Positions 4,885 to 5,896 of a stretch of DNA of 5,896 nt are shown piece after piece. Below the pieces are notes generated by a model that was not told the DNA's origin, did not search any database, and saw only the letters and a program-made list of their open reading frames with translations. The position numbers and the translations under genes are program-made. Every line of letters begins with the position of its first letter. Position 1 is the first letter of the stretch. Source of the DNA: Alphaproteobacteria bacterium (GTDB lineage: Bacteria; Pseudomonadota; Alphaproteobacteria; VGEJ01); assembly GCA_016869335.1 (NCBI GenBank), contig VGEJ01000181.1, positions 1 to 5,896 on the forward strand. The letters run 5' to 3'.

Positions 4885-5896
4885 TCAGACGGGCTGCGGG
4901 TAGTTCGGCGACTCGCGCGTGATGTGGACGTCGTGAACGTGGCTCTCACGCATCCCGGCGGCGGTGACGCGCCGAAACGTGCAGTCTTGCCGCATCGCGA
5001 CGATCGTGCGGCAGCCGGTGTAGCCCATCGCGGCCCGCAGTCCGCCGATGAGCTGATGGATCACGCCGCCGACCGGCCCGCGATAGGGCACCTGGCCCTC
5101 GACACCCTCGGGGACGAGCTTCAGGTTGTCAGTCACATCCTGCTGGAAGTAGCGGTCGGCCGAGCCCCGTGCCATGGCGCCGACGGAGCCCATGCCGCGG
5201 TAGGACTTGTAGGTCCGGCCCTGGTAGTAGAACACCTCCCCCGGCGCTTCCTCGGTGCCCGCGAACAGCGAGCCGATCATGGCACTCGACGCGCCGGCCG
5301 CAAGCGCCTTGGCCAGGTCGCCCGAGTATTTGATGCCGCCATCGGCGATCACCGGGACGCCGGCCCGTTCGCACACCGCCGCCACCTCGAGGACCGCGCT
5401 GAACTGCGGCACGCCCACACCCGCGATGATCCGGGTGGTGCAGATCGAGCCCGGGCCGATGCCGACCTTGATGGCGTCGGCGCCCGCGTCGATCAGCGCT
5501 TGGGCGCCCTCGGGCGTCGCTACGTTGCCGGCAGCGACCTGGGCATAGTTGCTGCGCCTCTTGATCGCCGCGACCGCCTCCAGCACGCGCTGGGAGTGGC
5601 CGTGGGCGGTGTCCACCACGATCAGGTCGGCACGGGCATCGAGCAGCGCATCAGCTCGGGCGAGTCCCCCCTCGCCGACACTGGTGGCAGCGCCGACCCG
5701 GAGCCGGCCATGTTCGTCCTTGCACGCATCGGGATGCAGCTGGGCCTTCTCGATGTCCTTCACCGTGACGAGACCGATACAGCAAAAGCCCTCGTCCACG
5801 ACGATGAGCTTCTCGATGCGGTACTGGTGCAGGAGCCGCTTGGCCTCGGCCATGGTGACGCCTTCGCGCACCGTGACCAGCCGCTCCTTGGTCATC
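4885..5896 (-). CDS. guaB: IMP dehydrogenase (N-terminus cut by window edge)
   Basis: The last 336 residues are visible; the frame is open at the right edge, and roughly 150 N-terminal residues (start of the barrel and first CBS domain) lie outside, judged from the place of the catalytic loop in E. coli GuaB (Cys305). The methionine at 5895 is internal, not a start. IMPDH oxidises IMP to XMP with NAD+, the committed step to GMP. Visible parts, numbered from 5895: second CBS domain (about 5-55, RIEKLIVVDEG, IGLVTVKDIEKAQ); barrel segment LIVVDTAHGHS (91-101); K143-VGIGPGS-IC152-TTR with the catalytic cysteine; PVIADGGIKYSGD (181-193), the IMP phosphate-binding region; YRGMGSVGAM (232-241); and the flap ARGSADRYFQQD with its conserved R/Y pair. 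It ends HDVHITRESPNYPQPV with TGA. All catalytic elements in view are intact. It heads the gene set that ends with guaA, which uses its product. Confidence 0.97.
   Translation of the reverse strand, partial: MTKERLVTVREGVTMAEAKRLLHQYRIEKLIVVDEGFCCIGLVTVKDIEKAQLHPDACKDEHGRLRVGAATSVGEGGLARADALLDARADLIVVDTAHGHSQRVLEAVAAIKRRSNYAQVAAGNVATPEGAQALIDAGADAIKVGIGPGSICTTRIIAGVGVPQFSAVLEVAAVCERAGVPVIADGGIKYSGDLAKALAAGASSAMIGSLFAGTEEAPGEVFYYQGRTYKSYRGMGSVGAMARGSADRYFQQDVTDNLKLVPEGVEGQVPYRGPVGGVIHQLIGGLRAAMGYTGCRTIVAMRQDCTFRRVTAAGMRESHVHDVHITRESPNYPQPV

Noticed and set aside
5893..5895. ATG at the right edge as the guaB start
   Set aside because: A start here would remove about 150 residues of barrel and the first CBS domain; the visible part begins inside the CBS region, so the gene continues beyond the window.
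1..5896. Mobile elements, CRISPR arrays, tRNA, rRNA or riboswitches
   Set aside because: I saw no direct-repeat arrays, transposase-like frames, terminal inverted repeats or RNA-gene signatures. The guaB leader, where purine regulation might act, is outside the window.

Overview
The window is about two thirds G+C. It carries six genes, all read on the minus strand, packed with short gaps. The protein sequences and the gene order (guaB, an RsmB/NOP-type RNA methyltransferase, guaA, then a membrane-anchored TPR-like protein) suggest an alphaproteobacterium, most likely Rhodospirillales-like. That assignment is an inference from family resemblance, not a search result. The region looks chromosomal and housekeeping: I see no insertion sequence, phage gene, CRISPR array, tRNA or rRNA.

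In transcription order (right to left) the layout is as follows. (1) guaB, IMP dehydrogenase, is cut by the right window edge; the second CBS domain and the catalytic barrel are visible. (2) After 18 nt comes a complete RsmB/NOP-family m5C RNA methyltransferase with a GTG start. (3) After 125 nt comes a small exported TPR protein of 161 aa with a C-terminal CxxxC motif. (4) After 97 nt comes guaA, the complete GMP synthase (520 aa). (5) After 143 nt, which contain a perfect TATAAT box, comes a 181-aa thioredoxin-fold redoxin with a CxxC site. (6) After 18 nt comes a single-pass membrane protein of the YfgM/TPR_21-like type, cut by the left window edge.

guaB and guaA catalyse the two consecutive steps IMP to XMP to GMP, so the right part is the GMP branch of purine synthesis with an RNA-modification gene and a periplasmic TPR protein placed between them. 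The redoxin and the TPR_21-like protein probably form a second transcription unit driven from the TATAAT box. Because the TPR_21-like gene often precedes bamB and der in related genomes, the left part probably leads into an envelope-biogenesis and ribosome-assembly cluster outside the window.

I found no new multi-gene system. The items most worth a second look are the exported TPR protein with its CxxxC tail, a perfect 8-bp hairpin abutting that gene's ribosome binding site, and the redoxin placed beside a membrane TPR protein.
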